64,000 bases of DNA from Neonectria sp. B-13 (GCA_002682825.1 NOKP01000014.1:124001-188000); one strand, 5' to 3'; positions 21,578 to 34,867 are shown, numbered from the stretch's first letter. Made by a program: numbers and translations. Notes: generated from the sequence alone by a model not told the origin.

Positions 21578-22435
21578 AAGCCTCCTCTCCCCCAAACGCA
21601 ACCCCAAGCAACCTCCAAAGAGCCCCAAAGCCGTGGGAAGCGAGCTGGGCTTGCTAGTCAGGCCGCCGGGGGAGCCCCACTGGGACACCCACTGGGGGAG
21701 CCGCTGAGGCGCCTTGACGCAGGTAGCCGGGGCCCACATAGTACTTGCAGCAGGGCTGGGAATACATCAGCCCCGGCCGGGTCTGGGCGGCTGCAGGTGG
21801 GGTCCCATGCATCGGGCCCTTTGCAGCACCAGTGAGGGGTGGGCCAGTGGCAGCTGGCTCCAGCGCGCTGCGGCGAACTACAGTGGGCCCTTTCGCCGCA
21901 GGAGGGCGGCCCTCCGCAGGCTTGTGGGGCGGAATGCAGTCGGCAGTGGACATGGGTTAGAAGTACCCTCAAGGAGAGCTCCAGGTACCGACAGGGCACT
22001 GGGGTACAAACTGGGAGTACTAGAGCACCACGCCCTGACCCGCATGGTCTGTGCGAATCGGACGCCATGATGGAGGTTGGCAACACTGGACAGACAGATT
22101 GCGGGTCAGCCGTAGTGTGTCTCCATGTGGCTGAGGAGGCATGGTCTCAAATGGTTATTATTTTCCTCTTCACGCCCCCTCGTGTGCAACTGCGGACTTG
22201 ACTACTGACGCGCCATGCGTTTTCCCCCTTGTTGTTTTGTTTTTTGTCGGCTCCGTCAAGTAGCAAGAGTGCGAGAGGGTTGACGCAGAAAGGCACGCCC
22301 CTGTGACTCCGGAGACAGGGACGGAGAAGACGCATTACGTAGTGGAAGTCCAATGATCTGTACTACATAATCAGTGGTGCGTATGTACTACGTACTATGA
22401 ATGTAGGGTGAAGGGGGTGTGTGTGTATTCGGATA

Positions 22436-22440
<5 letters not shown>

Positions 22441-22466
<26 letters not shown>
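22441..22466. repeat. (AG)13 microsatellite
   Basis: Thirteen uninterrupted AG units, read as CT on the minus strand, about 1.5 kb upstream of TUP1. It is in non-coding DNA and likely length-polymorphic. Confidence 0.95.
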
Positions 22467-25400
22467 ATGTGCCGGTAAACAGAGAAAGCCGAAGAGTGTG
22501 TGCTTGTGTTTCCTGCGCGGGATGATATCGCCAGCGGCGTGGACATGGGACAGACAAGGGATACGACATGGGCCATGGGAAATGGGTGTTCCTGGGAAGG
22601 TTGTGTTGGTTGGTGTTGCACAGGCGCGAGAGTGGGAGTGTGGGTGGGAGTGGGAGTGTTCTTAAGTGAGCGGCTTGGACATGGATGACGGGTCCATGGA
22701 ACCGCTGCCCATGTCGAGCCGCGTGTGGGTGAGCAATCGACAACAACACCCAATAGGGCCTGGGAGTGGGCGAGAAATGGTTGGATGGATGGGAGGAGCC
22801 GAGAGGCGATAAACGTCGTGGAACCTCATGGACTCGGGGGAGGTGAGAGACGGGGAGCTAGGCAGTTTCGTTTTGGGGTGGTTTCAGTAGCACCTAACAA
22901 CATGGAGCAGCGCAGAGCTCAGCTGAGTTGAGCTGAGCTTCAAGCTTGGACGTTGACGCGGGTAAGAGACTTTGCCCACAACCATCGAAGCCACGCCCTG
23001 GGGGCCATTGCCAACTCTTACCTAACTACTGGCCTTCTTGAAATGTTTATCAGACCTCCGTCCAACCTCAATCTCGGTGGCTCTGCGAGGTTAGGATGGA
23101 AGCATCTGCAGTAATTGTCTGCAAGCCTCAGTAGACGACCTGCGCAACTGCATTATGGTTGCCCACCACCAGCTAAACTTGCATTGCAGATTGGGGGTTG
23201 CAGCACCCACATCGACCTAGTAATTATGGTGGCGAAACCACATCGCCTTGTTGCCTTTTTGGTCAAGAGGCGGAGTGAGAGGTCTCACCGTGCCGTCATA
23301 TCATGGCCTCGTGTCGCACGACAGAATGCCACTTTGTCTTGCAGCCCAGATGACAGATAAAGTGCATGGGTGTGTAGACTACACTTTTGGTGTTTTGGAG
23401 TTTGAGGTTGCATCTTTTCGTGTCCTGGCATCGCAGCAACTTCGGAGGTAGCCAATATCAAGTAACCACCTCACGCTTCGTTGGTAGCTCCCGTGTCGAG
23501 CGATGCTGGAAACAACCTAAAGTCATCAGGCGGGGGATTTTCCCGGTCCTGCCGGTCCGGGCTGGCCCTGTCATCTCCCCTGGGACTTTCTGGTCTCTCT
23601 CTCATGGCTCTTCGAGGCAGTACGAGGCACCGCCCCCGGCCTGACTTGGAGACTTCATGAGGAGCCTAGAGAGCATCTAGCAGCGCATCTCATTTGTGAG
23701 CCTCGGCACCCGCCACGCTGCCGTTGTCGATTTTAGTAACCTATTCTAGCCCACGAATCTCTGAGGAATTTCCATGCGTCCGCACTTAACCTTTGGGGAC
23801 CAGAGAAGCTAAAATGGAATTAGCCTCACCCACGGAAGCCTGTTCTTTCATGCAGGACCGACTTCCAGGGCAGGCTTCGCTTCTTTTCCTGGGAGTTGAG
23901 AGCGGCGGTCCTTGTCTGGTGACGCCGAATTATCCACGATGCGAGGGGGGGCTTGGTCTAGATACTTGGACACCTACCGTACGACGCATCCGGCCCAGCA
24001 TGGGCGAAGCTGTGCTACGAAGCTGTGCAACAAAGTCCGATGTGCTTTCCCGTACACCTAGGTCGTCCAGCAGACCAGCCTGTAGAGCAGTAAAGGGGGA
24101 CGGGTTGCGACATGCGATGGCTTACGTGCATAACGCCAGACACACAGAGCGACACAGCCCAGCCATAGGTACTAGCCGCCACTGAAGGATGTGGACGTGG
24201 ACGTGGAGGTGCCCAGTCCACCCATTGCCGCTGTTGTATCGCGTGCTTGGACCACGTTGTGTGACAACCATGCTTTAGTTCGTCCGATGATGATGGTTGC
24301 CACACCTGGCACCTCAGACAAACACGGAGGATTCCCGTTTCGTGACGTACTCATGGGCTGTAGTGGCTTTGTGGTTCGGAATACGGAGATTTCCTCGCAC
24401 TCCAGAGTTCCCGCCCTTGAGAGGTGGAAAGGTGGAAAAGGGGAGACCATTCAGAGATGGGTCTTGTCTCCAGAGCGAGTGACCAGTAACCATGAGTACC
24501 GTTTTGGGGTTGGGGTCCATCTGGGAAAGGGGACTTATCGAGTTGTTGCCACCGCTTAAACAATAACTATTTTCCGATCGGGAATCCGGGGGATGCTCGT
24601 TAAAAGTTGCACCAAAGTCATCCATCCACTTAGATGGACCATGAATGATGGCGCACCAATTTCCCGTTTCACCTATCAAGGCGGAATAGAAGAAAATCGA
24701 AGGTATTTTGTTGCCTTTGATGTCAACTTTCGACCGGACTACCTTCTGCATAGGACGACAATGTGTCCACCACCAGCGATGCGAATATCTGCCGGCCAAG
24801 AGCCTGTCTGGCGAGAAGACGAAATACCATAGGGAAGTTTTATGTATCGGACAGCCAGTGCAGAGCCTTGGGAAACAGCGGACGAAGAACAGACCAACGA
24901 GCCAGCGAGCAGTGACGTTGAACTCGGAATGAGATAAACGACAAAACGGGCGAGCAGCAGTTTTATAGGATAAGTTACGTGTGGCAGCGCCCGTGGTTGG
25001 TGTACAGCGAGTGTTAAAGCCGGCATTAGACCGCCCCTGATATTCCGTAAAAGCGGGTGATATCTCAGTGGCGCATCCAATGGTCGCGGCGCGTGGGTTA
25101 GGGATGTTTGATGGAAGGGGGCGGGAAAGACGTATTCGTATGCGTATTTCCAACGACGTTCGCATTCTTCTTCGTCACCACCTCATCTTGTTCACATGTC
25201 GGCTGCAGCACCTGTTGACTTCCCGGGACCAAACATAAACCCTCTTCTCGCCAACGAGCCATTCGAAACACACAGGAGAATCGTATGGTTTTTTTCTTCT
25301 GCCGTCTTTCGAGGCCGCTTGGTTCCGAGATCCAGGGGACCTGCCTCATCTGGCGGGTTTTGATTTGGCGTTAAACCCGGGTCCACTCAGACAGACCGCC

Positions 25401-26494
25401 CACCGCTCATCACGATGCGGAATAGTTTGCTTCGTTCAGAGCTGGAGGCGAGATGGATACGCGGCGGCTTGAGGTGGCCACCTGGTGATGGGTGCGCGAG
25501 AGGACTTATCAACCGGCTCCTGCTGGTCCCGTCAACTTGCCTCGTCTCTTCTTATCTCTGGTGTAAGTTCGTGCCCATTGTCTCTGTGCCATCAAGTATC
25601 TACAATTTCAATTTGCCCGTACGTGGTACATCTAGGAGATGCGAGATGCACGGCAGTTGACCTAGTCCAGCTCGCGGCAGGTCCCCTCTTCTGGAGTACA
25701 GTTGACATGATCCCATATCGACGCCCATCCCATGTTCCTGTCTATCCCGGAGAATGCCCTTGTTTTCACACGGGGCGGGACCACAACAGGGGGGGGTGAC
25801 CGCCGGACACTCTCAGTGGCTGTGGAGGTCTCGGCGGTTGGTGACTCCGGAGCAGACCACTTTCAACACTCGAGAAAGAGAGTGCTAGTCTGCTAGAGGA
25901 GAGCGCAGTTCACTTACGATCCCTGGAGGGCCTGGAGCGTACTCGGTATTCGTACCTTGCCCGTGCGTGCGAGGAACCACTGAAAGAGCGAGGCACCGGC
26001 CATCGGTGGAGGAGAAGCCGCCGGCCGTCAAAAAGATGGCCGGGCTGCATCGGATCCGGGGCTCTGGCCATCATGCCATTCTGCCCCAAAGACGGCCGTT
26101 GCGGTACCCGGCATTTGGCGACACCAATTCTCCCTAGAGGCAAAGCGCCGGGGGGGGTTCAAGAGCACGGGCAGTATTAATAAATAAAGCAAGAAGCCCG
26201 CCATATTCTTTCCGTCCTCCTGCTACGGATACGTACTTACCTGGGTGAACGGGAATTGTCTCCGTCTGCAGCAGCCCCTCTCTCTCTCTCTCCGTTTCTG
26301 CCGTCTTCGTGGACGTCAATTGCCTTCCAATTGGCCCAATTGGCTCCCGTCCTCCCCAATCTGTACTTCTGCCCTGAACACAAACCGTTCGCGCCCCGCG
26401 CCCGCCATCGCCCGCCGCCAATAACCAGATCCCGGCCACGGTTGGAAACAGTGGCTCACTTCCCCGAACTCGATCACAACAACACTCGCCCACC

Positions 26495-27618
26495 ATGGAC
26501 GTCGTCCTCGAGCTCACCGACACCTTCATCGCCGACTATGCCTACGCGTTCCTGTTCCCCAAACGACCCACGCCTTATGACTTCCCAGTCACGGCTGGCA
26601 TCAACGCGACAGCTTCCGCGCAGACCTTCTCGACATGGGCGTACAAGCCGGCCACCAAGTTCATCTCTGTCGAGCCATCCCAGAACGCCTACCTGAGCTC
26701 CTGGGACCGCGACAACCCCATCCGCCAGTTCATCACTCTCTACTTCATCACATGGTGAGTCCCCTTTTCCTCCGCCCTGACACCCAAATCTGTGACTCTG
26801 GCCAACCATGCTTATCATATTATAGGATCTTCGGATTGGCCGTATACTTCATCGTGGCTGCCCTCTCGTTCCAGTTCATCTTCGACAAGCGCACATTCAA
26901 CCACCCCCGTTTCATCAAGAACCAGGTCCGCCTCGAGATGATCCAAGCCAACAAGGCTCTCCCCGTCATGGCCGTCATCACCGCTCCCATCTTCCTCCTT
27001 GAGGTCCGCGGCTACGGCAAGCTCTACGACACCACCGAAGAGGGCCCCGGCCTTTGGTACAACTACTTCCAGTTCCCTCTCTTCCTCGTCTTCACAGACT
27101 TCTGCATCTACTGGGCTCATCGCTGGCTTCACACCAGGCTCGTCTACAAGTACCTTCACAAGCCTCACCACAAGTGGATTATGCCCACCCCCTTCGCCAG
27201 CCATGCCTTCCACCCTTTCGATGGCTACGTACAGTCGCTGCCCTACCATATCTTCCCTTTCATTTTCCCCCTCCAGAAGATGGCCTATGTTGCCCTTTTC
27301 ATCTTCGTCAACCTATGGGCTGTCATGATTCACGATGGCGAGTACCTCACCAACAACCCCATCATCAACGGCGCTGCCTGTCACTCTCTCCACCACTCCC
27401 GCTTCGAGGTCAACTACGGCCAGTTCTTCACTGCCTTTGATCGTTTGGGTGGTACCTATCGCATGCCTGAGGCATGGATGTTCCAGCGCGAGGACAACTT
27501 CTCCCAAAAGCGCTGGAAGGCTGAAGCCAAGAAGGTTGACGAGCTTGTCAATGAGATCGAGGGCGCCGATGAGCGGACCTACAACGTTGGCAAGGCAGAC
27601 ACCAAGAAGACGAAATAA
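26495..27618 (+). CDS. ERG3: sterol C-5 desaturase
   Basis: ER membrane enzyme that introduces the C5-C6 double bond late in ergosterol synthesis (episterol branch). Exons 26495-26754 and 26826-27618, joined by a 71-nt GTGAGT...TATAG intron through a split Trp codon, give 350 residues. The three iron-binding histidine boxes of the fatty acid hydroxylase superfamily are present: HRWLH at 185-189, HKPHH at 198-202 and HSLHH at 273-277. Membrane segments flank them (IFGLAVYFIVAALSFQFIF at about 88-106; VALFIFVNLWAVM). The length matches fungal ERG3. Many filamentous fungi have two or three ERG3 paralogues, and I cannot tell which this is. A 15-nt tandem duplication lies in the 3' flank. Confidence 0.94.
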
Positions 27619-28350
27619 ACGAGGAGCGAGCCTTTATTCCATTCGCGAGGCCAGCCCTCATACCAAGGTCCCTTCAAAAAACGGGGAGTGGGAAACCGGG
27701 GAGTGGGAAACCGGGGGCGCATCTGCAGCATCACGATATTGCCATTAGAGGCACTGGCCTAGGCAATTCAAGTATCTCCAGCATTCAATGTGCTCCATCA
27801 CCCAGACGACGAACATGGACATTTCACGAAAAAGGAGCGACATGGGGTTGGAAACTGTTGTTTATCACTGTACATAGTTATGGCCTGTAGATATTGGTCC
27901 ACACTCACTTTGATGGCGTTAGAGGGGAGGTAACGAGATGCGAATGACTGCTTGTATATTTAATACTCCCGAGACAGAAAAAAGAAATCACAGTCAGGTC
28001 AGGAAACTAATTCCCAACATATAAGAAATAATTTAGCACCCTGAAACTCCTTGCCGTGCAGCGAATGACTACATGGCCACAGACGAACCCGCATTCCTAT
28101 TTCCTCCCAGAGACTCAAAAAAAAATTGTAGACAAAGCTAAGAAAAGTGCAACAGTTGTGCTAAGTAGTTCGATGAGACGCTTCAAAGCGTTAAAGTGGG
28201 ATAGCGATAATGCGCACCCCAGTAGTAGTGTCGGCGATGGTAGTGGTAGTTTTCGTGGTTAAGGCATTAATATGTGTAAAGTGTTGTTGGGTATCGACGA
28301 CCAGTCTACAGACGGCCAGGAACAAATCCAAACCGGTCGGGGATTCCCTC
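27619..28350. other. convergent 3' region ERG3 / DUF2015 gene
   Basis: 732 nt. It holds a 15-nt direct repeat at 27682-27711 and a 9-A run at 28117-28125; otherwise nothing seen. Confidence 0.55.
27682..27711. repeat. 15-nt tandem duplication (CGGGGAGTGGGAAAC x2)
   Basis: Two identical head-to-tail copies followed by a partial third (CGGGG), 64 nt after the ERG3 stop, so probably within its 3' UTR. Confidence 0.9.
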
Positions 28351-28731
28351 TTAAGAGAAGCTCACAAACTTGGGATCTCGGGGAAGCCCATCTGCGCCGA
28401 TGCCGTTGGCCTTGAATCGTTCCTCCATATACACCTTGCGGGCCTTGTCGAACGTCAGGCGGCGCCTCTTCATGATGCGGAGGACTTCGGCCTTGGCCGT
28501 GTCGTCGAGTCCGGCGCGAGTGTCTCCGTCCTCCAGATTCCCGCTCAGATCAAAGGTGCTACTCGACAGGCCGGCCTCGATGTCGCCCGCGAAGCTGTTG
28601 GGTAGGCGCGAGTAGATGTAGCCCGCGCCGGGGAGGTCGGGAACATGCGGGACCCAGCGAGCGCGGGTGAAGAAGAGCGCCGTGGCGATGACGATGAAGA
28701 AGACGGAAACGGAGTAAAGAATGTAAGCCAT
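28351..28731 (-). CDS. small DUF2015 membrane protein
   Basis: Conserved fungal protein of unknown function, 126 residues, single exon. One N-terminal membrane segment (about residues 3-21, YILYSVSVFFIVIATALFF) is followed by FTRARWVPHVPD. A soluble part follows with features of the DUF2015 family: SRLPNSFAGDIEAGLSSSTF at 41-60, GDTRAGLD at 69-76, and the end DGLPRDPKFVSFS. The frame continues upstream to 29031 without family similarity. The ATG at 28731 fits the family start and puts the membrane anchor at the N-terminus. No function should be assumed. Confidence 0.82.
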   Translation of the reverse strand: MAYILYSVSVFFIVIATALFFTRARWVPHVPDLPGAGYIYSRLPNSFAGDIEAGLSSSTFDLSGNLEDGDTRAGLDDTAKAEVLRIMKRRRLTFDKARKVYMEERFKANGIGADGLPRDPKFVSFS

Positions 28732-30426
28732 GGTGTCGGTTTGGTCGCCGGAGCAAGAAAGAGAGAAGCGGTCGACGGTAATTTTCCGAGAGGAAAGAAG
28801 AAAACGAGAGCGTGATCGGTAATTGCAAGGTTCGAGACAAAGAAGCGGAAGCCGCGGGGATCGGGATCGCTGACGCTCGGAAAGATGAGGGGGGTGGCTG
28901 CGTCTATCGAGTTCGCATGATAGGCCCTGAACCCTGCCTTGGGGGAGACTGGGGACGTCGGTCGGTCGTGGGAAGGTCGTAGGAGAGAGACGTTGGATGG
29001 TTCCCTCGTCGTGGATCCGGGGGTTGGACAATGAATGGGATGAGGTTTGGGACGAGGTTTTGGGACGGGCAACTTGTCTCAGAGTGCCCAGCTGATGTAA
29101 TTACCCAGGCCGGTGAACCGCGTGGCTCCCTCCCGTTGGCGCCACCTCCCAGGCACAGCCACGCGCCGTTGCGCTATACGTAAGCTAATGAATTCAATAA
29201 AAAGGGACGCTCCCTTTTCCGGGCCCTGTACAGAGTACGAATGCCACGGAAGAAGGGATGGGATGTTGAAATGGCTCTGTAACATGACATGCTCCAATTC
29301 AATACCAAGCCCCTTCAGTCCATCTGGTCTTCTCAGCGTTATAAGTTGCTGGAGATGTCAGTCCCGAAGGCTGTCAATCAAAAAGTCACGTGATCCATAT
29401 ACACGTCATAGCCAAAGATGTTGCCGAGATTGAACTCACACTTACTACCCCAGACAAGATAGACAGACTCACATTTGTTTGATTTTTGATCTTTCAATGG
29501 TGCTAGAGTTTTTATCGGCGCGAGGTCTGGAAGTCTCGAACTTGAGACACGGGGCGTTCCTGGTCTCTATGTCTGACAACTGCGAAACGTTCTCCCAACG
29601 GAGTCGAGACAATCACCAAGTGTTTCTCTACTGCAGACGTGCGACGTAGAAATGTAGGTTCGTTGCTCATGGGCTTGGACACGGCCCAGACTACGAATAG
29701 TCTATAGATCCCCAGTCATTGGTCGCTACAGTAGCGTGGTGTCTGCCACCATTGCTGCATTAAACATAACCGAGTAAAATGTCCGAGGGTGAAGTCTGCT
29801 ACGTTGTTTAATGGCTAAAGGCCGGGAACGATGAAACTGATGTGATAAGACGAAAAACACATGGGCGAGTGGAAACACATGAAATTGATTGTATAATGAA
29901 CCTTGACGTACTGCACATGCCTAAAAAGGGACGTTCTAGTGGACGTCGGCCGGTCCTCATGCCGAGACCTTACCCAAGGGACACCGAGACAGGCAATGGA
30001 TTTTACGAGCGCTCAAGGTATCACAAAAGAAAATTGGAGTTGGAAAAGGCAGAAAGATTTGAATCGTGATTAATGTTGAAGAGCTGCTGGAAATGAGTAA
30101 GACTCGCATTCCAATTACTCGTGAGTCCGTCTTGATTCCCTGCGAAATTAGAAAGACTCGGCCCTGAATGAGCCCGTTCATGGACCTGATCGGTGGTGTG
30201 GAGTGGTTGGCTTCCGGGCCGGGTTCCACTGTAAGCTTCCGTGGATTTGACTCGCGGAGGGGCGGCTGAAGTGTGGAAGTCACGTGCAGCGATTGTGGGC
30301 GCGGGGCTCGACTTAGCCGAACGCACAACGGGGATTTTGACACTTGAAGTTGGCAGTTGAAGAAGCTCTGAAGAAACCTCATCGTCGGCGTCGCGAAATC
30401 ACCCCCCGGGAAATCCAATACTCACA
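28732..30426. promoter_or_regulatory. divergent region between DUF2015 gene and eL28
   Basis: 1.7 kb with no supported gene. Two CACGTG cores are present, at 29387-29392 (TCACGTGA context) and at 30281-30286 (141 nt before the eL28 start). Presumed promoters of both genes. Confidence 0.45.
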
Positions 30427-31241
30427 ATGTCTGCTGCTGCGCTTCCTAACATCTCCCAGGACCTTGTCTGGGAGATCGTCCGTGAGTCTCCGACCCAAGA
30501 ATATCTCCAATGTTGCGAGCTACGTCGTGCGCGAGGATCATGGTGCTGAGACAGGGTCTTCCCGATACGCAGGAAACAACAACTCCTTCTTCGCCAAGAG
30601 CAAGAAGAACGGTGGTGTCCAGTTCTCCCGCGACCCCCTTAACCTGACCAACAAGGCCAGCCGCAAGGTACGAACGCAATGATCCCAAACTTTCCCCTCT
30701 GGGGGGATGCATTCTTGGAAGCAACCGTCACTAACGCAGTCAACAGCACGCCGGCTTTGTCAACGAGAAGGTACGCGAACGATATACATGATAACCATTC
30801 GCACAAACGACTCGAAGCTAAACAGATGGAATTGATAGGCCGTTGGTATCGCCCCCGGCGAGAAGGGTGGCGTCGTTGTCGTCAGCAAGAAGGCCGGTAC
30901 TGCCAACAAGCCCGCTCAGAACCAGGTCGAGACCAGCCTCAACAAGAGCAGCCGAAAGTGAGTATTTTGCCCTCGTGGGAATATCTTCACCACCCGTTTC
31001 CCCACAGGAGTAGGGTGTTCGAGAACGTACAGACATTGACCATGACCTACCCCGAATCAGGACCTACGCCTCTGTCGCCAACCAGACCGCCAAGAACGGC
31101 TACCGTGGTGATCTCCGCTCCGCTGCTGTTGAGCGTGTTTCCGCCATCCGCCGATCCCAGAGGCCCGTCAAGCCCGACCACGAGGTCAAGCTGAGGGGCA
31201 ACAGGGCCAAGAAGGCCGCTGCCGCCGCTGAGGAGAACTAA
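30427..31241 (+). CDS. 60S ribosomal protein eL28
   Basis: Structural protein of the large ribosomal subunit. Five exons, 30427-30481, 30573-30667, 30747-30770, 30839-30957 and 31061-31241, join in phase into 157 residues. The start is MSAAALPNISQDLVWEIVR, then NNNSFFAKSKKNGGVQFSRD and PLNLTNKASRK, which is the eL28 signature. A 24-nt micro-exon encodes HAGFVNEK. AVGIAPGEKGGVVVVSKK and YRGDLRSAAVERVSAIRRSQ follow, and the tail is Ala/Lys-rich. All four introns are GT-AG. The high intron number and the tiny exon are normal for ribosomal protein genes. A CACGTG lies 141 nt upstream of the ATG, as also seen near uL23. Confidence 0.94.
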
Positions 31242-34200
31242 GCGATGACACGACAATGATGAGGGATAACACGGGACGTGGGCTCGGGATATGAGCAGGG
31301 AATGCGGCCTGTGTAGCTCTCGTGATTAAGGGATATCAGGAGAGCGAGGAGCATCAACCGAGGTCCTCTGGGTCATGGCTGGAGTTAGCATTTGAGCTGA
31401 AAATGAAAAGAATATATCCGGCCCATGATCACGCCGGCAATCCAACCCAACCCAACCCGACTTGCTCCCTTTGCAAGCAAGCGAGCTGCCAACTAGAAAC
31501 AAGTGCGTGTCGAATCTTCTGGCGCGTATCCACGTGTCAGTGCGTGAGGCCACTTACAAGCCAACTGCCCTTGGAGTCGCGGTGAAATATGTCCGACTCG
31601 GCTGGTTGATGGATCGGAGCGCATGAGATACCGAGGATCTGGCGCATAAGTTGGGTCGCCGAGGATGACAAGACGGCAAGTCGACGTCACAGGCACGGAC
31701 CCCGGAGAGGTTCGGGGCAGTTCGATGCCAAATGGCAAGAAAAAGGTGAGATTCCGGGATGTGAGGTTATCCGAGCAAGGCTGGCACGGGAACGATAGCC
31801 GCGGGTCGGGAATTAAAAGTTGAGCTACGGCGGCAGCTGGGCGCGGCGTTCGCAACTTGCCCGAGGCGTAGAGCCCAGGTAAACAAACCGTGCCCCTGGC
31901 GTAGGACTGGAAATGCATTCAGGCGAACGAAGACCTAGCATCGCACATTGAATTCCGGATTTCTGGGGCAGTACTCGGGGGATACCCTCACCTAGATGGA
32001 TGTACTGGTACAGCCGTCTTGGAGAGGGGACTTGTTTGAGCTGCACTGACCGACCCGACCGAGCGCAGCCAGCCAACCAACCAGCAGAGCGGTGACTCTT
32101 TTCGAGGTCTCCCCCTCACCTCGGGATGCTGCAGTGAGATGCATACAAGGAGCCTGAGAGAGGCTGGAAGAGACCCAGGTGGTGCACCATATTCGGATGC
32201 TACGCCATGACATTACCAACTTGTAATGCAGCGCACACCGTAATACTTGTACAATCGATGCTACTGCACTCACACGTCAATCTTTAGTCAAGAACCGGAG
32301 TATGCCCCGGAGTCTCGTCGGGTAATTGCTCGAGATGCAGTGGTGGGGAAGGCGGAGGCAGAGGGTATTATTTCACGATGCGCCTAATTTTTACTGCCAA
32401 ATCTTTGTCGTTGTGTACTGGACTCGGACTAAACGCCGAGTCAACACTCGGCCTCGACGGCCGTTCGGTGGGAGGATGGGGAGGATTTTTTTCTTTCTGT
32501 TTTGCACCCACCCACTGACGTGCGCGCGGGGGCTGTAGAATGGCGTCAGGGCTAACGCAGTTGGAGAAGGGAGCATGTCTTCTTCTGTTACAGCCATGGG
32601 GGGGGGGCTGCTTCACGATCAGGACGAGACGGAGGCGCAAACGTACGGGTTGTGATTACTGTAACGCACAGAGCGCATGGAATGCAACACTTTGTTTGAT
32701 TGACCAGCCTCATCATGGCCTTATTCTTAAACGTGCAATGCTGCCATGACAGGGAACCGGGGGTTTGAGGCGTGCCCCAAGCTCTCTCTCTCTCTCTCCA
32801 AGAGGCGGCGGGGCAGGATGGATGTGGGTGATAGCAAAGTGACCCCAAAAGCGCCCCAATGTGTGGCAAATATTAGTACCATAAATAGGTAGGTAAGTGA
32901 GGTGAGTAAGCTGGACGGGCGCATGGAGTATGTGTACGCACTCTCCCAGCCCATGCAGCCGCCTCACGATAGAGGATAGAGGGGCTTTGCTGGAAACTAG
33001 GGGACAAGGAGGGTCCATGTGCCCAAGCAGCAGCCTCCTATTACTGGCAGTCGTAAGGGGAGCGAACGGGCGACCGGGAACCACGGGGGTGGTGCTTGCT
33101 GCTTGGGTGCCAGTGGGTTGGAACTTGGAAGGGATGGATCCATTTGACGGGTCATGAATGGATCATGTTTGGATCATGTAGGACTCATGGGTCAGAGCAA
33201 AAGGTTAGGAAAGTGTCAACATCAGTCAGTTTATGTAGTACTTCTTAGACTACTACCTAAGCCAATGGCCTCGCCTTCCAACAGCCTCGTCTTTGGTCTT
33301 TCTTTCTCTCCGGCTCTCCCTCCCTCTCTCTCTTGGAGTCTAGTTTACAATACCCGCTCTCACACAACTGGAGCGGATCGTCGAGTTGGCGGTGGTAGCG
33401 CGGGGCAACCCAGCAGCAGCTGCATGTTCCTTCTCCTCCTCTTTTTTTCTTTCTTTTCTTCTTTTGCTTTCATGTTGCTTCTGTGATTTGTCGCATTCTG
33501 TTTATCTATCTGGCATGGCACTGGCATGGCATGTAGACCTAGGGATTGGCGGGGCTATCGAGCAGGAAACGAGGCTACCTGTCGAAGCATGTAGGGTTGC
33601 TTCACGATGTTGGCTGGCTGATGGTTGAGTTGATGTCGCCTTAACCCCCGCGCCCTTTCGCCCTTTCGCCCTTGATCCATTGATCCATTGACCCCTTGAT
33701 GCTTTGATCGCTGAGTGGATGGTGGGTTGTGGGTTGTGGGTTGTCCTTTCGGTTTTGGGTGGGCGGCGGCGCCTTCCATTGCCCCTCATTGCGATGCGGC
33801 GGTCCCCTCGGACGAGAGAGACTGAGCCAGGTGAGCCTGGGAGGAAAGCGCCCCCGGTCGCGGCTGCTGTGTGCCCCTCCTTTCTACATGCTAGACTACT
33901 TACCTAGGCCCGTCCGCTCCCCCACCCCCTACACCTTCTACCCCTCCCCACTAGAGCTCTTTTGCGGCCAGGCCAGCAACAAGCTGCCCGCCCGCGTCGC
34001 ACCCAACCCAACGCAGGCGGCAGCGACGCACATGCCAGCTATGCGCGGGCGCGCCAGCAAGGTGTGGAGGTGAGGCCATGGGATGGCATGGCCTGGCCGA
34101 TGGGTCGAGGTACCTTGGGCCTTTGCCCCTGGGAAATGAGGAGGAAGGTTGGGTGGGATGGAGTTGTTGCGGCGAGACACATGGCAATGGGTAACGCAGG

Positions 34201-34867
34201 TGGATGCGATATCGATGGAGTGGGATGGGATGAGATGAGATGCGGATGGAGCATGCAATATCAAGAGTCTGGAGTGCCCAAGGCAAGCTGTAAAATAGGT
34301 ACTGTCACAGCAACAAGCCCTCCTAGCCGGAAGCCAGGGAAAGTAGGGGGACTTCTGGGTCGGTGGAGGGTACCTTCTCGTGTTGCAGCACTCTTACCTC
34401 TTGAGGTTTACCTTGCCCGCCCGCCCCTTCCTTGACCACGGCCATTATCATCCATTGCAGGCGTACCGGTACCTTGCTGTCTCTCCCGCGCGTACATTCA
34501 ACTTACCTCCCGTCCGTCCCTCCGCTACTTGACCTCCGCATTGCTTCCCGCCTCCTGCCTTCTGCCTCCTGCCTTGCCCTGTGCTTGGTCCCACGCCGCG
34601 TTCCCCGTCCCCGTCGTCCCCGTTCCCCGTCCCACGTCCCCCGTCATCGCTTCATCTCCCACCTCCCACCTCCGCCCACCTTCACTTTCAAAACCTCTGC
34701 ATTTCTCCCCCTCTTCCTCCTTCTTGTTCTTCCTCTTCTCCTCTTCATTCTACATCCATCCCCCAAAACTTCATCCCTCTTCAGCCTTCCTCTCCCTCTC
34801 TCTCCCTCACGACCACTCTTCTTCTCTTCACACAACTCAACCTCCTCACACTCACATCACCGTCATC
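31242..34867. other. 3.6 kb gene-free region upstream of malate dehydrogenase
   Basis: No frame here resembles a known family. Simple repeats are a (CT) tract at 32782-32798, CGCCCTTT-type repeats at 33651-33672 and a 7-nt GTGGGTT triplicate at 33722-33742. From about 34440 to 34867 the plus strand is very CT-rich (CCCCGT-type runs at 34601-34644), which marks the MDH promoter and leader. Confidence 0.5.
33722..33742. repeat. (GTGGGTT)3 tandem repeat
   Basis: Three perfect 7-nt units, preceded by short tandem CGCCCTTT and TTGATCCA units between 33651 and 33695. Non-coding. Confidence 0.85.

Larger units (their letters stand above)
20955..26494. other. 5.5 kb gene-free region between divergent TUP1 and ERG3
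   Basis: There is no frame here that I can connect to a protein family. The longest, minus 24314-25165 (283 codons), has no recognisable domain. Visible structure includes GTAAG-type repeats at 21505-21530, AAGGC repeats at 21558-21577, GTAC palindromic sequence at 22382-22398, an (AG)13 tract at 22441-22466 and a (CT)7 tract at 26278-26291. The last 240 nt before ERG3 are CT-rich and probably its leader. Extended promoters or a non-coding transcript are possible. Confidence 0.5.

Noticed and set aside
24314..25165. 283-codon minus-strand frame upstream of ERG3
   Set aside because: No recognisable motif, mixed composition, and overlapping plus-strand frames. Treated as chance.
28732..29031. 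100-codon upstream extension of the DUF2015 frame
   Set aside because: No similarity to the family, and it would bury the N-terminal membrane anchor.
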